From contig CAADVA010000235.1 of NCBI GenBank assembly GCA_900752345.1, positions 1 to 7,758 on the forward strand: DNA of 7,758 nt, written 5' to 3'. Made by a program: the position numbers and the translations under genes. Numbering within the stretch: position 1 is the first letter of the stretch; the number at the start of each line of letters is the position of its first letter. The stretch is from an uncultured Collinsella sp. Lineage in GTDB: Bacteria; Actinomycetota; Coriobacteriia; Coriobacteriales; Coriobacteriaceae. The notes beneath the pieces were generated by a model that was not told the origin of the DNA, made no database searches, and saw only the letters and a program-made list of their open reading frames with translations. Shown here in pieces: positions 1-5,514 of the stretch.

Positions 1-759
1 CCAGCCGCAGCCCTCGTGGCCCACGTGCTCGTGATGGCCATGGCAGCCGCAGGATTCGCCATGCTCATGGGTGTGCTCGTGGTCATGACCATGACAGTCG
101 CAGGTGGCCTCGCCGTTCTGTGCGAGCGTGCCGGCAATGAGGGCCTCGACGCAGGCATCGCAGCTGCCCTGGGCGCCCGCATAGACCGTGATGCCGGCTT
201 GGGCAAGCGCGTTGATAGCGCCGCCGCCGATACCGCCGCAAATGAGCGTGTCAACGCCACCGTTGGCAAGCAGGCCCGCCAAGGCGCCGTGGCCGGTGCC
301 ACCGGTGCCTACGACCTGCTCGTTGAGCACCTTGCCATCCTGGATGTCGTAGATCTTGAACTGCTCGCTGCGGCCAAAGTGCATAAAGATGTTGCCGTTG
401 TCGTACGTTGTTGCCACCCTCATGGTGCCGACCTCCTTTGCTGGCCATGCGGCCGTCGTCGTGGTGATGGGGGAGTACGCGATGTTGCCGCCTTCGATGA
501 CGATCGCCCGTCCATTGACCAGCGCGTTTGCCACCTTGCGATGCGCGCGACTGCTGATTGCAGCCACCGTGGCGCGGGCGATGCCCATGTGCAGGGCGAC
601 GGCCTCCTGATTGAGGCCCTCCAGATCGCACAGGCGCAGTACTTCGAGCTCATCGACCGTCATATCGATAGCGTCTCCGCTGGCAAGGCCATCGGGGGTA
701 AAGCCGCGATATTCGGGGATGATCCCGACGCGGCGCAGTTTTTCGCGTCTTCCCGCCAT
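1..759 (-). CDS. DUF134 HTH / NifX-like fusion, C-terminus cut by window edge
   Basis: The minus-strand frame from ATG 759-757 stays open to base 1 (253 codons, no stop), so the 3' end lies outside the window. AAGGAG at 770-765 is 5 nt before the ATG. Residues 1-90 match the DUF134 family (sigma-like helix-turn-helix): a basic N-terminus, then VDELEVLRLCDLEGLNQE and MGIARATVAAI around residues 35-67. Residues 113-212 match the dinitrogenase Fe-Mo cofactor family (NifX/NifB C-terminal, MTH1175-like): MRVATTYDNG, HFGRSEQFKIYD, GTGHGAL, GVDTLICGGIGGGAI. Residues 219-253 form a tail with 11 His and 5 Cys, likely metal-binding. The family is known to bind metal clusters; the role here as a metal- or cofactor-responsive autoregulator is inferred from the HTH and the two palindromes in its promoter region. 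DUF134 and NifX-like domains are often separate neighbouring proteins; here one frame joins them. Domain calls are fairly secure, function is not. Confidence 0.9.
   Translation of the reverse strand, partial: MAGRREKLRRVGIIPEYRGFTPDGLASGDAIDMTVDELEVLRLCDLEGLNQEAVALHMGIARATVAAISSRAHRKVANALVNGRAIVIEGGNIAYSPITTTTAAWPAKEVGTMRVATTYDNGNIFMHFGRSEQFKIYDIQDGKVLNEQVVGTGGTGHGALAGLLANGGVDTLICGGIGGGAINALAQAGITVYAGAQGSCDACVEALIAGTLAQNGEATCDCHGHDHEHTHEHGESCGCHGHHEHVGHEGCGW
421..438 (-). promoter_or_regulatory. Internal Shine-Dalgarno and ATG inside the fusion gene
   Basis: On the minus strand AAGGAGGT occupies 438-431, followed by 7 nt and an in-frame ATG at 423-421 (residue 113 of the fusion). This is a full match to the anti-Shine-Dalgarno sequence at near-ideal spacing. 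It lies exactly where the NifX-like domain begins, after a Thr/Pro/Ala-rich linker. It may be a second translation start giving the NifX-like domain alone, or a remnant of a former two-gene arrangement. The motif is seen directly; its use is inferred. Confidence 0.6.
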
Positions 760-773
760 ACACGCTCCTTATC

Positions 774-785
774 TGACATATGTCA
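774..785. promoter_or_regulatory. Palindromic operator copy 1
   Basis: TGACATATGTCA is a perfect 12-bp palindrome starting 15 bp upstream of the fusion gene ATG and 3 bp from its Shine-Dalgarno site. An identical copy lies at 827-838, and on the outward-facing strands both extend to TTGACATATGTCAG. It probably overlaps the transcription start of the fusion gene. It is likely a binding site for a dimeric regulator, the DUF134 protein itself being the obvious candidate (inference). Confidence 0.7.
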
Positions 786-790
786 ACAAT

Positions 791-818
791 AGGATAACGC
801 ATGCGTGGAGCAGCGCAA
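791..818 (-). promoter_or_regulatory. Possible promoter of the fusion gene
   Basis: On the minus strand, TTGCGC at 818-813 and TATCCT at 796-791 are separated by 16 bp, giving a weak sigma-70-type promoter with a start near 784. It lies between the two palindromes, as expected if they control it. The match to consensus is modest. Confidence 0.35.
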
Positions 819-826
819 GGCATTAT

Positions 827-838
827 TGACATATGTCA
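827..838. promoter_or_regulatory. Palindromic operator copy 2
   Basis: This is a second exact TGACATATGTCA palindrome. Its centre is 53 bp from the centre of copy 1, close to five helical turns, so the two sites face the same side of the DNA. It sits upstream of the probable -35 of the fusion gene and about 140 bp upstream of thyA. It may also influence thyA, but it is far from the likely thyA promoter. Confidence 0.7.
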
Positions 839-905
839 GAAAATGCAGAGGAGTTGTGTGTGCGATTGCGGAGCCGCGCTGCCGTGCATTGCATGTGCCG
901 AACTA

Positions 906-923
906 AGTGTCCAATCCGACACT
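906..923. promoter_or_regulatory. Inverted repeat at the -35 region of thyA
   Basis: AGTGTC at 906-911 and GACACT at 918-923 form a perfect 6-bp inverted repeat with a 6-bp spacer. It overlaps where the -35 would lie for the TAGAAT -10 at 937-942. The -35 itself is poor, so either an activator or a repressor would fit. It is unlike the two palindromes further upstream, which suggests a different regulator. I do not recognise the motif. Confidence 0.45.
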
Positions 924-936
924 CGCGCACCTGGGC

Positions 937-962
937 TAGAATTAAAAATAGCCTATAGGCTA
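937..962 (+). promoter_or_regulatory. thyA -10 and leader palindrome
   Basis: TAGAAT at 937-942 (five of six bases of the -10 consensus) would start transcription near 949. TAGCCTATAGGCTA at 949-962 is a perfect 14-bp palindrome exactly at the predicted start and just before the ribosome binding site AGGAGGG (968-974). As DNA it could be an operator. As RNA it could form only a small hairpin. Confidence 0.4.
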
Positions 963-977
963 CCGACAGGAGGGTCA

Positions 978-1826
978 ATGAGTAAGGCTGATCAACAGTT
1001 TGTATCCATGTGCCGCGATATTCTGGACCATGGCACCACCACCGAGGGTCAAAAGGTCCGACCGGTGTGGGAGGATGGCACCCCTGCCTATACCATTAAA
1101 AATTTTGGCGTTACGGCGCGTTACGACCTACGCGAGGAGTTCCCCGCGCTCACCCTGCGTCGCACGGCGCTTAAGTCTGCGATGGACGAGATCCTGTGGA
1201 TCTATCAAAAGAAGTCAAATAACGTCCATGACCTCAACAGCCATATCTGGGATGAGTGGGCCGACGAGACCGGTTCCATCGGCAAGGCCTACGGGTATCA
1301 GATTGGCCAGAAGAGCCATTATGCCGAAGGCGATTTCGACCAGATGGACCGTGTGCTGTACGATCTTAAGCACACACCGTACAGTCGCCGCATCATGACC
1401 AACACGTACGTGTTTAGCGACCTGTCCGAGATGCACCTGTATCCATGCGCCTACAGCGTGACCTATAACGTCACGCAGCGCTCGCAGGACGATAAACCCA
1501 CACTCAACATGATTCTCAACCAGCGCAGCCAGGACATTTTGGCCGCGAACAACTGGAATGTGTGCCAGTACGCCATTTTGCTGATGATGGTCGCGCAGTC
1601 GGTCGATATGATTCCCGGTGAGCTGCTGCATGTGATTGCCGATGCCCACATTTACGACCGTCATGTCGATATTGTCCGTGAACTTATCGAGCGTCCGCAG
1701 TTTGCGGCGCCCAAGGTAACGCTTAACCCCGACGTGCACGATTTCTATGCGTTTACGACCGATGACCTCATCGTCGAGGGCTACGAGCACGGCCCGCAGG
1801 TCAAGAACATTCCCATTGCGGTGTAG
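978..1826 (+). CDS. thyA: Thymidylate synthase ThyA
   Basis: Makes dTMP from dUMP using 5,10-methylenetetrahydrofolate as both carbon donor and reductant, releasing dihydrofolate; a cytosolic homodimer. The 282-residue product has the full ThyA core: the Arg-Arg pair at 137-138, the catalytic Cys157 in HLYPCAYSV, the phosphate-binding QRSQD at 182-186, Asn194 in NNWNVCQYA, and His224/Tyr226 in ADAHIYDRH. Its C-terminus (NPDVHDFYAFTTDDL, then an ending in AV) resembles the Bacillus subtilis ThyA/phage phi3T type more than E. coli ThyA. ATG 978 is chosen because AGGAGGG lies just before it and the ThyA homology begins there. The frame also extends back to ATG 801, but those 59 residues run through promoter elements and do not look like ThyA. 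The folA start follows after a 9-nt gap, and the pair is a probable operon. Confidence 0.97.
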   Translation: MSKADQQFVSMCRDILDHGTTTEGQKVRPVWEDGTPAYTIKNFGVTARYDLREEFPALTLRRTALKSAMDEILWIYQKKSNNVHDLNSHIWDEWADETGSIGKAYGYQIGQKSHYAEGDFDQMDRVLYDLKHTPYSRRIMTNTYVFSDLSEMHLYPCAYSVTYNVTQRSQDDKPTLNMILNQRSQDILAANNWNVCQYAILLMMVAQSVDMIPGELLHVIADAHIYDRHVDIVRELIERPQFAAPKVTLNPDVHDFYAFTTDDLIVEGYEHGPQVKNIPIAV

Positions 1827-1835
1827 GTGGCGCTC

Positions 1836-2354
1836 ATGACGTGTAAGCTTTCTGCCATCGTCGCCGTGTGTGACGACTGGGGCATTGGGCGCGAGGGCGA
1901 TATGGTGGTGTCTAATCGCGCCGACATGCGCCATTTTGTGGCGTGCACCAAAGGTTGCCCGGTCATTATGGGGCGCAAGACCCTGCTGAGTTTTCCCGGT
2001 GGGCGTCCGCTCAAGAACCGCCGCAATATCGTGCTCACCCGCGACGAGAGCTTTGCTCCCGAGGGCGTCGACGTGGTGCATAGCATCGACGAGGCGCTCG
2101 CTGCGGTTGCCGATGAGCCCGTTGCGTGGGTGATCGGCGGCGGCGATGTCTATCGGCAATTTTTGCCGTACTGCGTGGAGGCCGAGGTCACGCATAACCA
2201 CTGCGTCCATCCCGTGGACACGTATTTTCCCAATTTGGATGCCGATCCTGCATGGGAAGTTTCGCGGGCTGGCGGGGTTGCCACGATTGCCGCGGGTGAG
2301 GGCGACGAAGGTGTCGATTATGAGTTCGTGACGTATCGTCGCGTTGGGGCGTAA
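1836..2354 (+). CDS. folA: Dihydrofolate reductase
   Basis: Reduces dihydrofolate to tetrahydrofolate with NADPH, recycling the product of ThyA encoded just upstream. The 172-residue length is typical. Visible motifs: LSAIVAVCDDWGIGREGD at the N-terminus, Asp in RADMRHF (the catalytic acid position), PVIMGRKT, the NADPH-binding RPLKNRRNIVLTRD, and WVIGGGDVYRQFL. The usual L-P-W segment is replaced by M-V-V, so the Trp equivalent to E. coli Trp22 is absent, as I recall for DHFRs of some clostridia. The ATG at 1836 follows AGGTGG at 1825-1830 by 5 nt. An in-frame GTG at 1827 would add three residues but has no ribosome binding site. Translation may be coupled to thyA, which ends 9 nt upstream. 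Confidence 0.93.
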   Translation: MTCKLSAIVAVCDDWGIGREGDMVVSNRADMRHFVACTKGCPVIMGRKTLLSFPGGRPLKNRRNIVLTRDESFAPEGVDVVHSIDEALAAVADEPVAWVIGGGDVYRQFLPYCVEAEVTHNHCVHPVDTYFPNLDADPAWEVSRAGGVATIAAGEGDEGVDYEFVTYRRVGA

Positions 2355-2396
2355 ATCGCCTGGCGCGAACGGTATCATCGGGTTGATTGAATGCAT

Positions 2397-2423
2397 GGGG
2401 CGGCGCTTAGCGTCGCCTCGTTT
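2397..2423 (+). terminator. Probable terminator after thyA-folA
   Basis: A 10-bp GC-rich stem (2397-2406 with 2410-2419, including two G-U pairs) closes a 3-nt TTA loop and is followed by GTTT. The stem is strong but the T-run is short, so termination may be partial. It lies 43 bp after the folA stop. Confidence 0.5.
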
Positions 2424-2431
2424 GGTATAGA
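2423..2431 (+). promoter_or_regulatory. Possible extended -10 promoter of the RNA methyltransferase gene
   Basis: TGGTATAGA fits an extended -10 (TG, one base, then TATAGA), with no convincing -35 at 17 bp. It would start transcription near 2438. That places the in-frame ATG at 2431 inside the promoter and supports ATG 2464 as the real start. Confidence 0.35.
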
Positions 2432-2463
2432 TGTGCTGTAAAGAAGGGTGCGGGCTGGCTGCT

Positions 2464-3378
2464 ATGACTGATGCCGTTGAGGTATTGCGAATTGATTCGC
2501 TCGAGGATGAGCGGCTCGATGCCTACGTGCGACTGACCGGGCGTGAGCTTCGCTGCGTGCTGGAGCCGCAAAAGGGCATCTTTATCGCCGAGAGCGCCAA
2601 GGTTATCGAGCGCGCGGTGCGCGCCGGATACGAGCCGGTGAGCTTTCTTTTGGGCGAACGCTGGCTCGACCAGATGATGCCGCTGTTTGAGCGCTTGGCG
2701 CTACGCGAAGGTGCGGGCCCGGTTCCCGTGTTCGTGGCCTCGATGGAGCTTATGGAGCAGCTGACGGGCTTCAATGTGACGCGCGGTGCGCTCGCGGCGT
2801 TCCGTCGCCCGCGTCAGATTCCGGTTGATGAGTTCTTGGGTGGCGTCGTCGAGGCGGCGGGGGAGCGCCCGGTGCGCGTGTGCGTGCTTGAGGGCATTGT
2901 CGACCACACCAACGTCGGCGCGATTTTCCGCTCGGCGGCTGCGCTGAACGTCGATGGCATTTTGGTGAGCCCCACGTGCTGTGACCCGCTGTACCGTCGC
3001 TCGGCCCGCGTGAGCATGGGCACGGTGTTCCAGGTGCCCTGGACACGCATTGGCAGCGAGGCGCGCGTATGGCCGCATGATGGGCTGGCGGCGTTACACG
3101 ATGCCGGCTTTTCGTGTGCCGCTATGGCGTTGACGGATGATTCGGTGTCGTTGGACAATCCCGCGCTGCAGGAGATTGACCGCCTGGCAATCTTTATGGG
3201 CACCGAGGGTGCTGGCTTGGGCGCCAAGACCATTGCAGGCTGCGACCGCGCCGTGCGAATTCCGATGGCGCACGGGGTCGATTCGCTCAACGTGGCCGCG
3301 GCAAGTGCTGTCGCCTTTTGGCAGCTGTGTCCGCATGTGAGCAACGAGTACCACTACCAGCCGGGGCTGTATCACTAG
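2464..3378 (+). CDS. SpoU/TrmH-family RNA 2'-O-methyltransferase
   Basis: Probably transfers a methyl group from S-adenosylmethionine to a ribose 2'-OH in rRNA or tRNA, using the trefoil-knot SPOUT fold. In the 304-residue product the three family motifs are intact: motif 1 NVGAIFRSAAAL (150-161, with catalytic-type Asn150 and Arg156), motif 2 YRRSARVSMG (177-186), and motif 3 GTEGAGL (247-253) with IPMAHGVDSLNVAAA (267-281). Residues 1-120 fit the N-terminal substrate-binding region of larger TrmH/RlmB-like proteins. The exact target nucleotide cannot be told from sequence. ATG 2464 is preferred because family-like sequence begins there. The alternative ATG 2431 adds eleven unconvincing residues and overlaps a probable promoter. 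The ribosome binding site is weak. The gene appears to be a separate unit from thyA-folA. Confidence 0.88.
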   Translation: MTDAVEVLRIDSLEDERLDAYVRLTGRELRCVLEPQKGIFIAESAKVIERAVRAGYEPVSFLLGERWLDQMMPLFERLALREGAGPVPVFVASMELMEQLTGFNVTRGALAAFRRPRQIPVDEFLGGVVEAAGERPVRVCVLEGIVDHTNVGAIFRSAAALNVDGILVSPTCCDPLYRRSARVSMGTVFQVPWTRIGSEARVWPHDGLAALHDAGFSCAAMALTDDSVSLDNPALQEIDRLAIFMGTEGAGLGAKTIAGCDRAVRIPMAHGVDSLNVAAASAVAFWQLCPHVSNEYHYQPGLYH

Positions 3379-3430
3379 CAGGGTGCTCTCGAGCTTTGCC
3401 ACCGGGGGTGTTTCTGCTGCCTTCGGTCGG

Positions 3431-3439
3431 TGTTAAGCT
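3431..3439 (+). promoter_or_regulatory. Possible promoter of the MATE gene
   Basis: TGTTAAGCT fits a TG-extended -10 of the form TAnnnT, with a poor -35 (TTCTGC at 3411-3416). It lies about 60 bp before the GTG start, and no better candidate is visible between 3379 and 3501. Confidence 0.25.
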
Positions 3440-3501
3440 GATAGTGGCTTTGCCGCTCAATTGATGTTTTGTTGTTTGACGTACGCTTGTGGGGAGGGCG
3501 T

Positions 3502-4854
3502 GTGGCTAAGAAATCTACGGCTATCGATGTAACGCAGGGTGTCATTTGGCAGCAGCTGCTGTCGCTGTGTGTTCCCATCTTCTTTAGTTCGTTTTTTCAG
3601 CAGGCATACACGCTTATCGGTACCTATATCGTCGGTCAGTTTGGCGGCAAGCTTGCGCTGGGTGGCATTCAGGCCACGATGGTGCTCACCGAGCTCTGCA
3701 TTGGCTTTTGCGTTGGCGTCGGTGCCGGCTGCGCGGTCATTACGGGCCAGTTTTTTGGCCAGCACGATGACGAGCGCCTGAGCCGATCGGTCCATACGGC
3801 CATGACGCTCGCGCTGGTGGGCGGTATCGTTTTCTCGATTCTTGGCATAGTGTTTGTTGAGCCCATGCTGGTGCTTATGAACACGCCGCATGAACTATTG
3901 GCCGAGGGCGTGGCCTATGCCCGTTGCTATTTTGCCGCCATGGTTGCGGCGCTGCTGCTCAATATGGGAACGGCATTGCTGCGCGCCGTGGGCGACACGC
4001 GCGGGCCCGCTGTGATCATCGCTTCCGGCTGCCTTGTTAATGCGGTGCTGGATGTCATCTTCGTTGCCGTGCTTCATATGGAGGCTCTGGGCTGTGGCAT
4101 CGCGGTGGCGCTGACCATTTGCTCCAACGCCACGATGATCGTGATTCGTATGATGCACGCACCGGGTGCGTGGCGGCTTTCACTGTCCAAACTCGGCATT
4201 GATCCTGGCATTTGTAAGAGCATGATCTCGTGTGGTCTGCCGCTTGGCTTTCAGTCTGCTGCGTATTCGATTTCCAACGTTTTGATTCAGGTGTCGGTCA
4301 ACTCGTTTGGTGCCGATGTCACCACGGCTTGGGGTCTTTCGGGCCGCCTGGATGGCATTGTCTGGATGGTTACCGAGGCGCTTGGCGTGTCGATCACCAC
4401 GTTCTCGGCACAGAACTTTGGCGCGCGCAACTACGAGCGCATGCGCAAGGGCTACCATACGTCGCTCGTGCTGTCGTTTATGCTCATTGGTGGCCTGTCT
4501 GCCGTGCTGCTGGTGTTCTCGGGTCCTCTGTCGCGTCTGTTTGTCGACGATGCTTCGATTGCGGCGTATACCACGACGATTCTTCATTTCATTGCGCCGT
4601 TCTACGCGATTTTCTCGATTATCGAAAACGCGTCGGGCTCCATTCGTGGTGCCGGCGTGAGCTTGCAGCCCATGCTGCTCACGATTTTTGGCACCGTCGT
4701 GCTCAGGGTGATCTGGGTGTTTGCGATTATGCCGTTCGATCCGTCGCTTGAGCACCTGCTGCTGGTCTACCCTGTAACCTGGCTCATCACCGCCACGATG
4801 TTCACCATCTACCACCATAGCGGCAACTGGCTCGGCCGCGCCACTGCCAAATGA
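3502..4854 (+). CDS. MATE-family multidrug/cation antiporter
   Basis: Membrane exporter expected to expel organic cations or drugs in exchange for Na+ or H+. The 450-residue product has about 12 hydrophobic helices in two homologous halves, the usual MATE size. Visible signatures: GVIWQQLLSLCVPIFFSSFFQ with a helix Pro (13-33), TGQFFGQHDDERLSRS (81-96), LLRAVGDTRGP (159-169), and in the second half SAQNFGARNYERMRKG (302-317) and IRGAGVSLQPM (381-391). The second-half motifs repeat those of the first. The start is GTG 3502, 4 nt after GGAGG (3493-3497). An upstream TTG at 3469 would add eleven unconvincing residues. The substrate cannot be deduced. The stop TGA (4852-4854) forms the first three bases of the inverted repeat that follows, so the reading frame may have been trimmed or extended when that element arrived. 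Confidence 0.93.
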   Translation: MAKKSTAIDVTQGVIWQQLLSLCVPIFFSSFFQQAYTLIGTYIVGQFGGKLALGGIQATMVLTELCIGFCVGVGAGCAVITGQFFGQHDDERLSRSVHTAMTLALVGGIVFSILGIVFVEPMLVLMNTPHELLAEGVAYARCYFAAMVAALLLNMGTALLRAVGDTRGPAVIIASGCLVNAVLDVIFVAVLHMEALGCGIAVALTICSNATMIVIRMMHAPGAWRLSLSKLGIDPGICKSMISCGLPLGFQSAAYSISNVLIQVSVNSFGADVTTAWGLSGRLDGIVWMVTEALGVSITTFSAQNFGARNYERMRKGYHTSLVLSFMLIGGLSAVLLVFSGPLSRLFVDDASIAAYTTTILHFIAPFYAIFSIIENASGSIRGAGVSLQPMLLTIFGTVVLRVIWVFAIMPFDPSLEHLLLVYPVTWLITATMFTIYHHSGNWLGRATAK

Positions 4855-4935
4855 TCCCTTGGGGACGGAGAAAAACGGATCATTTCTCTCCGTCTTGATG
4901 TCGATGATCCGTTTTCCTCCGTCCCCTTTGGATCA
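4852..4935. repeat. 84-bp inverted repeat filling a convergent intergenic gap
   Basis: Two 32-bp arms (4852-4883 and 4904-4935) pair with 28 of 32 matches around a 20-nt loop. The arms run TGATCC, 3 mismatched bases, GGGGACGGAG, 1 mismatch, AAAACGGATCAT. The element takes in the MATE stop codon and ends 1 bp before the cobO stop. A competing shorter hairpin is possible: GACGGAGA (4864-4871) with TCTCCGTC (4887-4894). It may act as a bidirectional terminator or mRNA 3'-end stabiliser. There is no long T-run, and its terminal repeat-like ends suggest a small dispersed repeat (REP/MITE-like). No second copy is in the window. Confidence 0.8.
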
Positions 4936-4936
4936 A

Positions 4937-5422
4937 TTAGTATTCGATGCCTTGTCGGGCTAGGAGGCCTTCGTCGAAGTAGTGTTTGACGGGGCGCATT
5001 TCGGTGACCAGGTCCGCAAGGTCGGCCAACGGCAGCAGTCCACGGCCGGTGAGCACGAGCTCTGTGGTGGCAGGCTTTATCGCGATCAACGCTTCGACAT
5101 CTTCGCGCGTCACAAAGCCTCGTCGCATGGCTTCTCCAAGCTCATCCAAGATCAGCACGTCGACCTGGCTAATCTGCTCGCGCGCCAGCTCCATGATCTG
5201 TGCGGCACAGGCTTCGGGTGTGTCGCGGTCTGCTTGTACGATGCGTAGCCCCAATCGAGGTGCTGCGTCATGTTCGGCGCAGTGCAGCTTCTTGGCAAAC
5301 TGCAGCATGAGTACGTCGAGCCCATAACCTTTGGCGCGCATCGCCAATCCCAGCGCAGCCGTGGTTTTGCCCTTGCCGTCGCCCGTATAGATTTGAACCT
5401 TGCCGACTTCCAGTGATGCCAT
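4937..5422 (-). CDS. cobO: Corrinoid adenosyltransferase, CobO/BtuR type
   Basis: Transfers the 5'-deoxyadenosyl group from ATP to reduced cobalt in cobalamin or its precursors, giving the adenosyl cofactor. The P-loop is GDGKGKTT (14-21) in GKVQIYTGDGKGKTTAALG, the Walker B-like segment is VLILDELGEAM (89-99), and the characteristic VLTGRG (123-128) and ADLVTEMRPVKH (136-147) precede a C-terminal ARQGIEY, a family hallmark. At 161 residues it is short (usually about 170-200). The missing part is in the middle, where E. coli BtuR carries the Phe-Thr-Trp motif that packs against the corrin ring; no such motif is visible here. The start ATG 5422-5420 has AAAGGA 5 nt upstream. It is a single-gene unit, convergent with the MATE gene and divergent from ftsH. 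No cobalamin riboswitch is visible in its 90-bp upstream region. Family is secure; the exact corrinoid substrate is not. Confidence 0.9.
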   Translation of the reverse strand: MASLEVGKVQIYTGDGKGKTTAALGLAMRAKGYGLDVLMLQFAKKLHCAEHDAAPRLGLRIVQADRDTPEACAAQIMELAREQISQVDVLILDELGEAMRRGFVTREDVEALIAIKPATTELVLTGRGLLPLADLADLVTEMRPVKHYFDEGLLARQGIEY

Positions 5423-5469
5423 CTCTATCCTTTCGTGCCCGGCGTCGGTTTATCGCCGGCCGGGTTGGG

Positions 5470-5475
5470 TATTCT
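5470..5475 (+). promoter_or_regulatory. Possible ftsH -10 in the cobO-ftsH divergent region
   Basis: TATTCT lies about 40 bp before the ftsH start, with a poor -35 upstream. The 92-bp divergent region also holds a 6-bp inverted repeat, CCGGCG (5439-5444) with CGCCGG (5454-5459). No strong heat-shock operator such as a CIRCE element is visible. Confidence 0.25.
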
Positions 5476-5514
5476 AGTTAGCATTATCAACCCCAGTAGA
5501 TGGAGTTCAAGCAG

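Noticed and set aside
16..792. Long plus-strand open frame opposite the DUF134-NifX gene
   Set aside because: It is the mirror of a minus-strand gene with clear domain homology. The translation is Ala/Asp/Val-rich and resembles no family.
801..977. N-terminal extension of ThyA from ATG 801
   Set aside because: No ribosome binding site is visible. The extension covers palindromes and the promoter, and ThyA homology begins at residue 1 from ATG 978.
1215..2396. 393-codon minus-strand open frame across thyA and folA
   Set aside because: It lies antisense to two well-supported genes, its composition (His/Arg/Asn-rich) is that of a reverse-strand shadow in GC-rich DNA, and no domain is recognisable.
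3400..3413. CACC-GGG-GGTG hairpin followed by TTT after the RNA methyltransferase gene
   Set aside because: The stem is only 4 bp and the T-run is 3 bases, too weak to call a terminator.
4180..4818. 212-codon minus-strand open frame opposite the MATE gene
   Set aside because: The product would be extremely Arg/His/Asn-rich and it mirrors hydrophobic transmembrane codons, so it is a shadow.
5439..5459. CCGGCG/CGCCGG inverted repeat between cobO and ftsH
   Set aside because: A 6-bp arm with a 9-nt spacer is expected by chance in GC-rich DNA. It was mentioned but not called as an operator or riboswitch.
5423..5514. Cobalamin riboswitch upstream of cobO
   Set aside because: The divergent region is only about 90 bp, too short for a full cobalamin riboswitch, and no B12-box-like sequence is visible.
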